Part shown: positions 34,796-47,573 of the stretch, piece by piece
Numbering within the stretch: position 1 is the first letter of the stretch
Layout of the letters: each line of letters begins with the position of its first letter
Source: Diphasiastrum complanatum
Lineage: Eukaryota; Streptophyta; Lycopodiopsida; Lycopodiales; Lycopodiaceae
DNA length: 64,000 nt
NCBI GenBank assembly: GCA_029204225.1
Contig: CM055106.1
Location: 36,616,361 to 36,680,360, forward strand
Direction of reading: 5' to 3'
Program-made: the position numbers and the translations under genes
Notes under the pieces: model-generated
Database searches by the model: none
Told to the model about the DNA's origin: nothing
The model's input: only the letters and a program-made list of their open reading frames with translations

Positions 34796-36008
34796 CTCTC
34801 CACCTTGAGATGTAGAAGATGATCTTTCTCTTGCTTGGAGTCTAAACTCTTCAATCACTAAGACTTCTTGCAAGTCCTCCATACTTGGCAATGTTTTTTG
34901 AATAGAAAAACTTTGTACCAAGCTAGCATGATCATCCAATTATCCATTAAAAACAACTTGAACAAGCTCCACATCCTTAATGCTTTCACCAATGCATCCC
35001 AATTCCCCATTCAAAACAAAAGCACGAGCACTTAACATTCAAAACAATAGCATGAGCATTTCATCCTTCTTTTGAAAACTTTGAAAAATTTGTCTCCTTA
35101 TGGTTAGAACCCTGGATGTAGACTTGGACTCATAAACCTTCTTCAAGGTTTCCCAAGCTTCACTAGATGTTGTGGACTTACCAACTTCCTTGAGAAGTTC
35201 ATTAGTCACATTCATATTGATCACATGAAAATACTTCTTTGCCTTCCTATCATACCTCAATTGGAACTTTGGATCTCCTCCACATCTACAACAATATCCA
35301 TGAACTCATTTATCTCTAGCAAAGACTCCATCCTCACCTTTCAAGTTGAATAGTTGCTTGAGGTAAGCCTATCGTTGCTTTCCAACATGAAGCCACTTGA
35401 GGTTGCCAGTTGCAATAATTGATCTTCTTCTTTCAACCTATTCCAATGCACTTAGCACTCTCTTTAAAATCAACAAATGATGACAAGAAGAAATCACAAA
35501 AAATTGGAAACAATCTAGCCTCTCCTTTTCTCTCTTCTAGCAAGTTCTAGCACATAGAATTGATGATTTCTAGATCACACTTTATCTATACACAATATAA
35601 TGAACTTTTGCACTCCATTAAAATTGAAACACACTCTTGAAAAGTCCAGCAACTTCAAAATCAAGAGATCCTATCAAATTTAGGTTTCCCACAAAAAAAC
35701 AAAATATTGAATCAAGCAAAAGCTATATGAAAACCCTAGAATCTTGATATATCTACTAATAGAATGTAACATCCACAATCATGAGCAATTTATGTCTCCA
35801 CATTCCAGTAAGTGGATTAAAAAATCAGCCTAATCCAAGTGATTTCATCTAATTTGATGCTAGGATCACAAAGATCCACTTTCTATACTTGAAAAATTCT
35901 TGATTTGAGATAGAAACCACTCCAAATTCTCATAGAATGATTGGCGCCCTCAAATACATCTCTAGATTTGGCAAATCCACCAACTTTAGCCTGCAACCTC
36001 TAATACCA
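34796..36008 (-). pseudogene. gag: Cop-A gag and leader
   Basis: The minus strand shows a UBN2-type gag (FHVINMNVTNELLKEVGKST, SEAWETLKKVYESKSTSRVL, IFQSFQKKDE; 35039-35260). Upstream is the decayed gag start (35270-35400), and downstream is SSTSQGGEE, which joins EAMFSKGKF at 29650 once Cop-B is removed. The leader extends to a primer site reading TGGTATTAGAG (about 36008-35998), one base off the initiator-Met match. Confidence 0.75.
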
Positions 36009-36150
36009 TGTGAGAAATTTAGATCCAAAACACACTTAATGGATCAACGAGATCTTGGCTAAATTTGGATGCACATCTAGAATCATTCACAAGATAGAAA
36101 ACATCAATCTACACATGCTAGAATTGCAAAATACATGTAGATCTGATATG
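36009..36150 (-). repeat. Cop-A 5' LTR, truncated
   Basis: Starts TGTGAGAAATTTAG next to the primer site and matches the 3' LTR at 11598-11720 before diverging at about 36150. Confidence 0.7.
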
Positions 36151-36574
36151 GTACTGTCTCTGTCTGTAAAAACAACAACAACAATCCAAGTAAAAAAAAT
36201 CTTGCATGCTAGTCAACTAGTTACAAGATAGATATAATTGTAAGGTTTTTTGTCACTATTCCTTGATTTGTTGAGAGGAGTGTGAGTGCTTAGTGCATTA
36301 GAACATATTCAAAGAGGAGTAGTAGTCATTTGTATGATGGCTACTAATAGTGAAATCATGTTGAAAGACAATAATAGGCTCAACTTTAACAAATTATGTA
36401 ACTTGGAAAGTAATGATGGAATCTTTGCTTGAGTTAAATGAACTAGTGGACATCAGATTCGGTTACAATGTTTTCACTAAGTTATTTATCGGTTATATAT
36501 AATTTGAAATCAACTGAAGAAACCGCAAATACAGTTGTTGACTAGAGAGTACATGCAACCTACCATCAGTTTAA
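36151..36574. other. Unassigned spacer between Cop-A and Cop-D
   Basis: No frame or TE domain seen. Confidence 0.4.
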
Positions 36575-37397
36575 TGTTGGAAAGAGGTGTGTGAAAGATA
36601 GGTAGAACTCGAAAAGAAAAAAATTCAAATGACAAGAAAGAAAACTTATCGTGTGCAGTGGAATAAACTATCTTTCTCTTGTTTTATGCATGACTACGCC
36701 TATCAATTTTGAACAAAGCAATAGTGATAGAAATCACGTTCAATCTTATAGTAACTAACTTTGAAATCATTAGTACTATAGTGATTACGTAGCCATACAT
36801 TAAGCATTGAAACATTAGACAAATAATTTGTCGTGAAACATTAGACAAATAATTTGTCGCGAAATATCAAACAAATAATTAGTTGCGAAGAACTACAAAA
36901 GCGCATACATTATGAGACAAGGTTGAACGCAATAAGAAGATAGTATTGATTCAGTGTGGAGTGAAACAGATGTAAACGAGTACAACGAGTTGCAGATCGG
37001 AGCCACGTACTCTAAGCTATCTCTGAATGACTAAAAGTAAGTCTGAATTAAGCGCAACTACTGATAGCAGTAAGCGCAATAACAACCTCTAATCAACTCT
37101 AAAGAACTGATCTAGAATGTTCAAGAGTGTGCAAGCTCGCAGACTTGAGACAAAGAGAGCTAACTATTCGATACTTGATCTGAGAATCGTCATCATGATC
37201 CTCTCAATCATCATAAGATGTTGAAATATGAATAACTATTTATACTAAGCAATCAGGTCATCAAAAGTGTCATCCAGTTGGATGTGATGTGCTGGCATCC
37301 ATCTAGTTATGACTTCTCGGAAACTACTTGTTGATGGATTAATGCAAGTCGGTGGCTTTGGTCGTAAACAGTTTGTCTGCAGGAATGAATGTAAATC

Positions 37398-38155
37398 TGT
37401 AGTGGGTTTCTTTCCTTGCCTAACCTGAATCCAAGATCTAGTCAATCTAGCATCAAAGAGACGGAGTTAGTTGTCACGTGGAGGTTCGTTCCCATGAGAG
37501 CGATAGTATAGTTCAGATTTCAACATGAATGCAGGATCTAATACTAACATCCATTAACACTAAGCATTAACACTACATCCATTAACCCTACTTCCATTAA
37601 CCCTAAATCCACAACAATGATAAAAACTTACTCTTCTCTCTCTCATTTTCTCTCTCACAAAAAGCATAAGAAATAACAATCTTAATAATGATCAAATCCA
37701 ACAATTAGCAAATACAAAGGAAGCATGAGAAATGGAGGAGAAGAAAAGAAGAGCAAGGACATTCATCAATCCATTTCTAAAGAGAACCAATCTGCTTTAT
37801 TGAAATGAGGAAATGAACATCAGGAGCAACTCGAGTTGGTCCATTTTTTATAGTAGAGAGGAGGACCCTGGCCTATGAATCCTATTGGTCCAGTCTTGCC
37901 TCTCTTTTTATTCAAATTTAAAAAAGTGTGGGAACCATCAAAACTGGAGAGAAACCCAACTTTATTCACTAACTTGACATTTAGGCCCTGCGATATTAAA
38001 AGTCTCGCAAAAAGGCCTAAAGTCCTTTTCTTAACATTCTAATTAATCAAATAACTATGTGATCATTGGGTTGGACTTACACACGCAGGGTGCCAAATCC
38101 CTCTCACTTATTAACTAGGGTTAGGGTTGCCTTGGGATCCGCAAACCATCCAACA
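37398..38155 (-). repeat. Gyp-4 3' LTR
   Basis: 758 bp. Its right end is next to ATATCCCCCGCC, which read on the minus strand is the purine-rich tract before the LTR. It contains the repeated word CATTAA(C/A)CCTA(C/A) at about 37590-37612. Confidence 0.9.
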
Positions 38156-38205
38156 ATATCCCCCGCCAAAATTGGTGGCGGTCCCATGACACCTGCAATA
38201 TGCAG

Positions 38206-39480
38206 TTACTGGGGACATTTATTGGCTTCGCGCCGAATCTTAATTAAATGATACTGCACCTTCTCCATAAAGTCAAGACGTGCAGTATTGAAATCCAAAT
38301 TATGTGGCAGGAAACAACGGTGGGCTCCGACAATCCACTTGGAAGCTGTCCATGAGGTGAAGCGAGATTCCCAAGAGCCTCCCATCATAGCCACACGGAA
38401 ATACAGTCGAGCAATCGGCAACTGATCTTTGATTTGCTCTGAGGCCATTGGCTTATTTGGATCAAATTCCAGGGTAGGAAGGCAATCGTCCCATTTGGTT
38501 GCCATTGACGCCAACAGAGTTAGATCTTTTGCAAACATTGCCGATTGTTGCACCGTTGGATTTGAAGAGTGGATATACTCTCTCTGATATGCTTGTAAGG
38601 CCCGGTGATGAAATGTTCCAGCTATAAGACTGATGGATGATTGGCCAATTGGGCGTATGGATGGTGATTTTATCCATAGACATTTTTCCTGGTAGGAAAA
38701 GTCTGCACAAACTTCTCAGGTTCCTTGTTCGCTTCTCCGTGGAAATTTTCCAATGCTTTGATCTTCTCATCAAATTGCAACTGCAACTTTTCCATCTGTT
38801 TCTGCTGGGTCTTCCCAAGTTTCTCGAACTCATTGAGCATCATTTATGCAGTAGCATTGGCATTCATTGATGCAATAGTGGTAGATGTCGTAGTAGTCTG
38901 TCCTGCTGCATAAGGCAATATACTGACATTTGGCTCATCATTTGAATCTTCATCCTCCTCCCGAATTGCATCGTCCATCGCATTTTGCAAAAGTGCGTAC
39001 TCGTTATGGCGTTTCAGCTTACATCTGATCCGTTTAGGTAGACCGGATAAAAACCACATAATCATGGCATTTTAACTAATCAGCTCAGGCTCACATTCAG
39101 ATCTAAGACGTTTCACTCTTTCGATGTAATCTCGAACCATTTTCCGCTTTCCCATTTTAATTTTACTTAAAAGTAGAAAAGGGTCTTCCATAAACTTTCT
39201 CGGTTTGAACCGTGTAATAACGTTTAACAACCTCCCAATCTGTACGCTCAATTTCATCTTGGTTATAGTACCAATCTTGTGTTGCGCCTATTAAGGCCAT
39301 ACGAAACAACTTAAGTTTATCTTGAGGATGAATCTCACTATAGACCTCATAGGATTCAGCATAGATCTGAAGAAATCTAACTGGATCTGTTAATCCATTA
39401 TATTGGGGTAGATCCAATCGGGGTGCTCTTCTAACAATAATTGGATTGACCTCTTGTGGAGCACCTCCAGGGGCAACCAT
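38206..39480 (-). pseudogene. gag: Gyp-4 gag, frameshifted
   Basis: Starts MVAPGGAPQEVNPIIVRR at 39480 and continues with APRLDLPQYNGLTDPVRFLQ and WYYNQDEIERTDWEVVKRYY. The next frame gives FKPRKFMEDPF and DYIERVKRLRSECEPELI (39072-39257), then MIMWFLSGLPKRIRCKLKRH (38844-39065). The C-terminal third (38206-38840) is basic and Ser-rich. At least two frameshifts and one stop break it. It is clearly homologous to Gyp-3 gag at 15410-15822. No zinc knuckle is visible. Confidence 0.75.
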
Positions 39481-40702
39481 CTTTACAAATTTAGATCAAA
39501 TTGATAATGAGATTGGATATAGATTTTTTCAAAAACTATCTCAGATTAGATCTGCTAGTTCTATTTTTCTTTTCAATAATCTGATTCTATATGATGAAAA
39601 ACTACCCAAAATTCGATCAGACGATACTTCTCAAAAATGATAAATCTCTCAGAGTCCAATTCAGAATATATAAGATTTGATCCAAATTTTGATAGAGACT
39701 TGATCTGGAAAATCAAAAATTAAAAATAGGACTGGCAAAGGTTCTCTAGGCGAAGGTTGTCTAGGTGAAGGTTCAACAGTGCTATTTTGGGATAAAAAAC
39801 TCTCTAAACACTTTTATGGCAATTTCTTGGGAAATAACCTTTCCCGACTTTTCAGATGGAAGATCTGACACAAATAAAACTATGGATAGCTGGGCGAAGG
39901 TTTCTGACACAAGAAAATACAGTTTTTGTAATCTGGCGAGGGTAAAAATCAAGAGTTTTTTGTAATCTGGTCAAGAAGAATCTTCGTCGAACTCAAAAAC
40001 AGTAGTTTACTATAAATAGAATATTTTGAAAACTCGATGAAGGTCCTAGCGAAGGATTAAGAGTAATACTGGTTCTGAGTTTTTTTGGCAAAAATATGAC
40101 AATATGACAACTGATCCTCTGAACCCCTTTCTATTTTTAATATTATTCTTCGTCGACCTGACAACAGATAGATATGAATCACATCTAAGCACAGTGAATT
40201 GAGCGAAGGTTCTTTTTCTGTATTTTTTAGGGTTTTAATAAATTTTGGTGTTTTTTTATGGTTTTTCTGATGTTTTTGAAAATATGCTGGGAATTAATCT
40301 TCGCCCTTCAAATTGGAGGTTTTGTAAACAAAACCGAAGGTGTCTGCAACTCGGCGAAGGTTTCCTGAAAGAGGATAAAAAGTTTTGAGCTCTGATGACG
40401 CTTTTTGTCTCTTTTTGACCAAATTTGACAGATTTGACTGATTTTTGTTATTTTCTCTGATTATCTTAGATCCAAATGGATCTTGAAATTGGTTATCTGA
40501 ATAGCTTTTTCTATTTAATAATTAGATTAGATTTCAAACAAGCAAATCCACTCAAATCTAGCAAAATAAATCCCAAACTAACCCTAAAATGCAGATTTAA
40601 CACTATTCATGCCACGACAAGATGCCTAGTGCAAGCTAACCATCAACCAAACATGCTGCAAACTGAAAAATTGGCGTCGATCCTCGGCAATGGCACCAAA
40701 AT
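39481..40702 (-). other. Gyp-4 leader with repeated AACCTTCGC motif
   Basis: The primer site is at about 40701-40684. In the leader the minus-strand word AACCTTCGC or a one-base variant occurs at about 39738, 39750, 39763, 39893, 40049, 40203 and 40362. Confidence 0.6.
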
Positions 40703-41459
40703 TGTAGTGGATTTCTTTCCTTGCCTAACCCGAATCCAAGATCTAGTCAATCTAGCATCAAAGAGACAGAGCTAGTTGTCACGCGGAGGTTTGTTCCCAT
40801 GACAACGATAGTATAGTTCAGATTTCAACATGAATGGAGCATCTAACACTAACATCCATTAACACTAAGCATTAACACTACATCCATTAACCCTACTTCC
40901 ATTAACCCTAAATCCACAACAATGATAGAAACTTACTCTTCTCTCTCTCCTTTTTTCTCTCACAAAAAGCATAAGAAATAGCGATCCCAATAATGATCAA
41001 ATCCAACAATTAGCAAATACAAAGGAAGCATGAGAAATGGAAGAAAAGAAACGAAGAGCAAGGACATTCATCAATCCATTTCTAAAGAGAACCAATCTGC
41101 TTTATTAAAATGAGAAAATGAACATCAGGAACAACTCGAGTTGGTTCGTTTTTATAGTAGAGAGGAGGACCCTGACCTATGAATCATATTGGTCCAGTCT
41201 TGTCTCTCTTTTTATTCAAATTTAAAAAAGTGTGGGAACCATCAAAATTGGAGGGAAACCCAACTTTATTCACTAACTTGACATTTGGGCCCTACGACAT
41301 TAAAAGTCCCACAAAAAAACCTAAAGTCCTTTTATTAACATTCTAATTAATCAAATAACTATGTGATCATTGGGTTGGACTTACACACGTAGGGTGCCAA
41401 ATCTCTCTCACTTATTAACTAGGGTTAGGGTCACCTTGGGATTCACAAACCCTCCAACA
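40703..41459 (-). repeat. Gyp-4 5' LTR
   Basis: 757 bp, pairing with 37398-38155. It ends two bases before the primer-binding site on the minus strand. Confidence 0.9.
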
Positions 41460-41599
41460 AAACTGTCACTGTGAGCCGTTTCCGAGTAGTTATGTATACT
41501 GCGTAAAAACATGAAAAAAAAACTACATGCTTGGATAAAAGTTGGATGAAGATTAAAATGTTGATTAGTCAATAATTGGGAGAATAATCCAACACTCAT

Positions 41600-43400
41600 T
41601 CTTAATTTGAATCCATGAATGCCTTGACCTTTAAACTTAGTTCTGCACAAAACTTCTTGTGTGCATCCAAGCTTAATGCTTTAGTAAAAATATTCGTTGT
41701 CATATCTTGCATTCGAGAGTACTGCAATTTGACATCTTTGTTGAAAATTTTGCTTCTGACATAGTGATACTTAGTTCAATGTGCTTATTCCTAGAAATAA
41801 ATCTAGGGTTGGCTGACATGGCAATGGCACTTTGATTATCACAAAATAATAATGTCGGAGCATATTGATTCAGATTGATATCTGAAAGTAAGTTTCTCAA
41901 CCAAATTGCTTCCTTAGTAGCTTGTGAGACTGTGATATACTATGATTCTATAGAAGATAGAGCTATCAAAGATTGCTTGGGACTGTTCCAGGAAATTGGA
42001 CCATTATTGAGGAAGAATGTAAATCCAAAAGTAGATTTACGAGTTTCTACATCTCCTGCCCAATTTGTATCTGTGTAACTTTGTCGTTGTCGACTGCTCC
42101 ATAACAAATGCAAAATTTTGTCTACAGTAGCTCAAAGATATCTCATGACTCTGATGAGAGCCTTTGAATGTGTTACAATTGGTCATATACTAACTTAGGG
42201 AGCTGACTGCAAAAGCTATGTCTAGCCTAGTACAGATCATTGCGTACATAAGAGATCGTATTATTGAATGATAAGGATACTAGTGCATCTGCTCATTTTC
42301 TTCGATTGTTCGGGGACACTAGTCATTTGAAATTTGAGACATGGTTCCATTGGTGAGAGAGCTAACTTGCAATTCACCAGATTATATCTGACTAACATAT
42401 TGTAGATGTACCTCTGTTGAGAGTGTAGATCAGCTTTTGATTTCTGTCTTTGTAAATTTGAATACTAAGGCAGAAATGAGCTTCGTCCAGATTGGTCATG
42501 TCGAATTTAGAAGATAACATTGTCTTAGCTTCTTTTATCAAATCGATACTGTTGCCAAAGAGCAATGTATTGTCCACGTACAAAGTGATAATGATAAAAG
42601 TCTGCTACATTGTCTTGAAGTAAATATTTGAATCTGAAGAGCTTGGTGTGTAGTTGTGATCAATAAGGGAAGTATTGATCCTTTGAAACCATGCTTGAGC
42701 AGATTGCTTCAAGCCATAAAGTGCCTTATGGAGTTTAACACATGATTATGTTTACCTTCAATAATATATCTTTCGGGATGCACCATGTAAATGTCTTCTT
42801 CGATAATTCCATTGAGATATGTTGTCTGTACATCCATTTGATGTATTTTCAAATCTGCTACAGCAGAAAATGATAATAAAAGTCGAATAGAAGAATGCTT
42901 GACTACTGGACTGAAAGTTTTAGTGTAATCAACGTTGTATACCTGAGAAAAATCCTCTGGCGACAAGTCGAGCTTTCCTTCTGTCAATGCTTCCGTCTAC
43001 TTTGTACTTGACTTTGAATATCCATTTGTAATCAACTATGTTTTTGCTAGCAGGTAATTTGACAATCGTCCATGTCTGGTTCTTGATAAGAGATGAATAC
43101 TCTTTATCCATAGCTTCTTTCCAGATATCAGAATCGGGCTGACTGAATGCCCCTTCGATAGTAGTCAGCTCATGAATAAGATGGGCTATAGACTCATCAA
43201 TATACCTGATAGGTGGTCTGCTAATTCTTGATGATTTTATGGGGAATAGAGGAAGTTGATCACTTTCATCATATTGTAGTTGCTGAACTGCAACATCCTC
43301 ATTTTCGGATTCATCATTGATACGTTGTTCGTTGAAAGTATATGAGTTTGGACCTTCAATAGGAATAGTCGACTGAAGAACTGGGAAGTTCAATGTGTCG
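41600..43400 (-). pseudogene. pol: Cop-D RNase H and reverse transcriptase
   Basis: RT shows the acidic linker, WKEAMDKEYSSLIKNQTW with DYKWIFKVKYKVDGS (42929-43393), MDVQTTYLNGIIEEDIYMVH (42709-42987), and the catalytic box as MYVDNTLLFGNS: YVDN in place of YVDD, which should abolish activity. RNase H has NLLSDINLNQYAPTLLFCDN and SANPRFISRNKHIELS. Many frameshifts are present. Confidence 0.85.
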
Positions 43401-43419
43401 GATGAAACTGAAGAGTTGG

Positions 43420-44060
43420 CTATATGGGCTTTGCCTTTTCCTTTGAGATTAAAAAACTAATCTTTGATGAAGATGACATCCCGGCTAACGAATATCTTCG
43501 ACTCGATAGGATCGAACAACTTGTAGGCTTGATCTGAAGTAGTGTAGCTGATGAAAATATATTTGATGCTCTAAAAGTCGAGATTCTTCCTGAGATCATG
43601 ACGAATCTGTGCATAAGCAGTACATCCAAAAACTCATAAGTTTGATAAAGAAGGTTTGGTACCTGTCCGCTTGTGATAACATACACTTTGCCGATTTGAC
43701 TAAGGGTCTGTTCTTTCTCTCAACAAGACCATTTGACTGAGGCGAATAGGAGGTAAAGGTAATGAAATACTTTGCATCTAGTAATGAAGGAGTTGCATAG
43801 GTCCACAGATATCTATATGAACAACATCTAATAGACCTTTTGCTGCATGTCTATAACTCGATCTAAAAGGAATCCTAGTCTGCTTTCCAAATATGCAACT
43901 ATGGAAGACATGTTTCGAAGTTCTGGCTTTAACTACGTGGCCAATCTGAGTATCTGATATATTGAGGATAATAAGTGCGAAAGCTTTACCATCCTTTGAC
44001 TTCCATTTTGAGTCGTTTGTCTCGTATTCAGGCTTCACTATCTCTACCCTTTTCTTTCTC
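43420..44060 (-). pseudogene. int: Cop-D integrase fragments fused to gag start
   Basis: Integrase C-terminal pieces (43420-43686) and the zinc-region end (CIFGKQTRIPFRSSYRHAAK...VHIDICGPM, 43800-43900) are joined near 43757 with loss of the catalytic core. Upstream, KWKSKDGKAFALIILNISD (43960-44020) is a copia gag start. Gag therefore runs directly into integrase and protease is missing: two internal deletions in one copy. Confidence 0.75.
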
Positions 44061-44070
44061 TCAAAAAAAT

Positions 44071-44231
<161 letters not shown>

Positions 44232-44250
44232 GAGTTAATCTTCACTCTGA

Positions 44251-46620
44251 CTCATCCAAATTCATTTTTTGAGTACCAGTATACTATGTAAATATTCTCT
44301 CTCTATAATAGCATGTAGTCTTACTCGCACAAGCTGTCGAACCGTCTGTGCAATACATCATACTAAAGTAGAAGCAAGATCATTTTCATCAACATCTAGG
44401 TCATCGACTTCACCAACTTGACTTCGTTGACATCCTGACATCAACTCCCATCAACATCTTCTCTAGGGCAAACCGGTCGACTTGACTTGTCCGACGCCTT
44501 CGATGAGTCGACTATCACTAGTAAAAATGAAGCTCTTCCTCTACCTTGTCCGACGCAGACTATGTCACAGCTCAATTTAGTACTTTGCAATAACTACACT
44601 ACTTCACGCTCGTTGCCAACACAATTGTTATAATTGTCGCATGTATATATACGTAACTGTTGGCTGATTCTGACGAATCCCCAAGATACTCGGACAGCGC
44701 AACTCAAGAGCACCTCTCACCTTAGATCGAGGAGGTCTCTGAGAAGACGAGACTAATGAAGACTGAGAGCCGAGAAATACTAGCTAGGAAAGACATGCAA
44801 GAACTGTGTAAGCCTCATGGTGAATCCTGGAAGATGGAATGACCATATAGGAACTAGTATTTCTAGGCAAATGTAATAAATGCAAGTAGACCCCTCTTAA
44901 AGAAAGTAGAGTGAGCCACCTTTTGATGGTGACCTCTAGTGGAAGGCAATATTCCACTTGTAATTTGTGAAATGTGGAAATTCCACTAGGATGCCACCTA
45001 AGGAGCTCTCTTGCTTATTTAAGAGAGCTTTTTGTATTGTATCTACTCCATGCTTAATGAGAAGATTTCCCATGAGTTTGATACTACACTAAGCTCCTTG
45101 ATCATGATGGTTTTCTTGAGTGATGCCCCTATGATCATGCCCTTCCATTCATATTGTGTGTGGTTGTGGATTTCGAGTGGATTAGTTTTCTTGCTTTCCA
45201 AGTTCCGGAATAGATTTCATGTTTTCTTGTGGATTAATGTAGGAGCCAGCATTCAAGTAAACTAAATAGGCTAGAAATGTGGCATAAATCTTGCATATTC
45301 TCTAACATTCTAGTTCTTGATGTTCTTGGGATGTCCAAGAATCAAAAGACTGGTTAGTTTCTTGATTCTTGGACTTTTAACATGCTGTAGATTAGTTCTT
45401 GTTTCTTGTTTTGTCAATTTATGCAAGTAAAGTAGTGTAGGATCTGATTTCAATCCGTTTTTAGAGTAAGTAGCAGTAGAATCTATAGAACGTTCATTTG
45501 CGCTGCACTCAGTTATGTGAAAGAGCGAGTTGTCCTCTGACAGGCAGGACAATAAAATATACTACTGAGTTATTCAGTCTGTTTCTGCCTGGCCTGGGCA
45601 TTGTAACAAATAAGAAATAGACAAGTAATGCCCAAACGAGCCTGGTAATAGGCAAGAAATAGATCTGTAAGCAAGAAGCATAAAAGTAAACAACAGGTCC
45701 TCTAGAGCAAGGGATTTGTCAACAATAACGACAACATACAGTAAAAGAGTGATGCTACACTAAGAAAATATTTGTAAGGGATCTAGTAAAGTCAGATCTT
45801 CACATATGGAACATGAGTTTCGTAAGAGAGTCTACAAGAATGTGAATGAGTGATTCAACAAAATAAACCCAAGAAAAATGTTGGAAAATGATAACAAGAA
45901 AGAAAATAGCATTGAATTCGAAACAAGTTACAAATTGTGGAAGTCACAACTTTCCACCTTAGCATTTTTAAGTGTGGAGGTTTGTTTTAGATTTAATGAT
46001 TCAAATTTATAACTATCATGACAAGTGCATTAAATGAGTAACTCTCTCAAAAAAAAAGGTCGATACACCTCATGCAATAAGCTTGATGATTGACCAATTT
46101 AGTTATCTGGTGTAAGCCATAACAAACACTTGGTGAGATTATCAAAAGGGCAACACTGTAGTGTTTCAAGCAAATAATGTATATGGAGCCACCTTCAATC
46201 TCTTTTTTTGTTGATCTCACCTTCTAGGCCTCCTCATTTTTTAGCAATTTATTGAGCCGTGCTAATTATAATGTAAAGCTTTTAATGGAAATTAGAAGCA
46301 AGCGTGTTGAAAACTTTGATTAGTTTTAGTTCAAAATTCTCCACTCCTTTGTTGCTACATAACATACTTGCACCCGACATTTCGGGTTTTTGACTTGGAA
46401 CGCTGTCTCAGAACATGTTTTTTTTTTTTGCAATATGGGGTGTCAGATATCAGTAAATTTTATGGGGGATCTGATCGTGATTTTACTAAATTTTTCTAAA
46501 CACTACGAGGACCCTATTTTTGTCAGATATTATTGTTTTGATTATTTTTTATAGTTGCAATTTTTTTTCAAATTTAAAATTTTCAAGTTATTATAGCCAA
46601 AAACAATATTTAGTAATTAA
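44251..46620. other. Unassigned, no gene seen
   Basis: Frames are short and featureless. 44860-45060 has LTR-like traits (a TATA-like CTTATTTAAGAGAGC and TGTGGAAATTCCACTAGG) but no partner or duplication was found. An A/T-rich tract covers 46400-46620. Confidence 0.35.
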
Positions 46621-46625
46621 CATAC

Positions 46626-46627
<2 letters not shown>

Positions 46628-46673
<46 letters not shown>

Positions 46674-46676
46674 ATA
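46628..46676. repeat. (AT)n followed by (GTAT)n microsatellite
   Basis: About 16 AT units at 46629-46660, then GTATGTATGTAT. Confidence 0.95.
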
Positions 46677-46889
46677 TAATACATAATATATATTGTAAAA
46701 AATAAATAAAATCGAGTGAGCGGTTGTTGTTTCCATCCAGGTTGAAGATTTTTATGGGGAGGGGGGAGTAACTCTCTCTGAGAGCAACTGCATTTACATT
46801 TTTGTTGTAAGTTTTTCTTACACGCACCTTCTTGGCGAAGGGTGCATGAAGAAAAAGGTAAATTTTTTTACGTGCACCTTTTGTATGGT

Positions 46890-47267
46890 GGAAGGCCCTA
46901 ATCGAGGGCCTTCCTTGTAGGGAGGGCCCTTGCCTGAGGGCGGGTGCCCTCGATCTGCAAGGAAGGTTTGAGGCCCATGGGCCTTCCACGACGTAATGAC
47001 ATGTCTGAAATTGTTTTATCTCATAAATTCTGGACAGAATCGTCGATGCTTTTACTGAAAGATGAGAATTCTGGGTTACTTCACTTGCAAGCAAATTACA
47101 CCTCAGGAGGTGCATCAAAAATACAAAAAGAAATTAAATACATATCTTGTAGATGAGTGACCTTGCTAATGCCCTTCAAATAGGTTTTGTATCTCTACAT
47201 GTCCGATGAGCTAAAATTTTTGCAAATTATTGGTATAGGGGAAGGCCCCCGTCACAGGGCTTTCCCC
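46890..47267. repeat. Pair of GGAAGGCCC hairpins
   Basis: 46890-46914 is a perfect 10-bp stem (GGAAGGCCCT / AGGGCCTTCC) with a 5-base loop. 47238-47267 is an 11-bp stem (GGGGAAGGCCC / GGGCTTTCCCC, one G:T) with an 8-base loop. GAAGGCCC/GGGCCTTC words recur between them. Confidence 0.75.
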
Positions 47268-47477
47268 GTCGTGAAGGCACTATTAAAAACTTTTACCTTC
47301 ATAGAAATTTACGTCTCCTTGTTTTTTTCACCTCATCTTGCGCACTGGTTTTCAGGCTATACTCCTTCGTCGCTGTTTTCACTCGATCGATCGACAATGG
47401 GGCATTTTCTGTTTCATGGAGCAGGCTGCATCGACCATGCAGATTCATGGATGAGGGGCGCATAGAGGTGTCAGTCT

Positions 47478-47573
47478 GTGCGAGCATCAGGTTACGGCAG
47501 AAGAGGGGAGCATATAGGCGTTGTTGTGCGAGCATCAGGTTATGGCAGAAAAGGGGAGCATATAGGCGTTGAG
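47478..47573. repeat. 48-bp tandem repeat, 2 copies plus a partial
   Basis: Units at 47478 and 47526 begin GTGCGAGCATCAGGTTA and end GGGGAGCATATAGGCGTTG. A partial copy (AGAAGAGGGGAGC) continues to about 47590. The unit length divides by three, but no gene context supports coding. Confidence 0.85.

Larger units (their letters stand above)
37398..41459 (-). mobile_element. Gyp-4: gag-only Ty3/gypsy element (TR-GAG-like)
   Basis: LTRs of 758 and 757 bp (37398-38155 and 40703-41459), ends TGTAGTGG...CCAACA, are roughly 94% identical. On the minus strand the 5' LTR is followed within two bases by TGGTGCCATTGCCGAGGA, an Asp-tRNA-type primer site like that of Gyp-3. Only 2.55 kb lies between the LTRs, holding a leader and gag but no protease, RT, RNase H or integrase, so it depends on another element's enzymes. 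Flanks are AAATC (left) and AAACT (right), an imperfect match for a 5-bp duplication. Confidence 0.85.

Noticed and set aside
44860-45060. Possible solo LTR
   Set aside because: TATA-like and TG/CA words are present, but no partner, TSD or primer site supports it.
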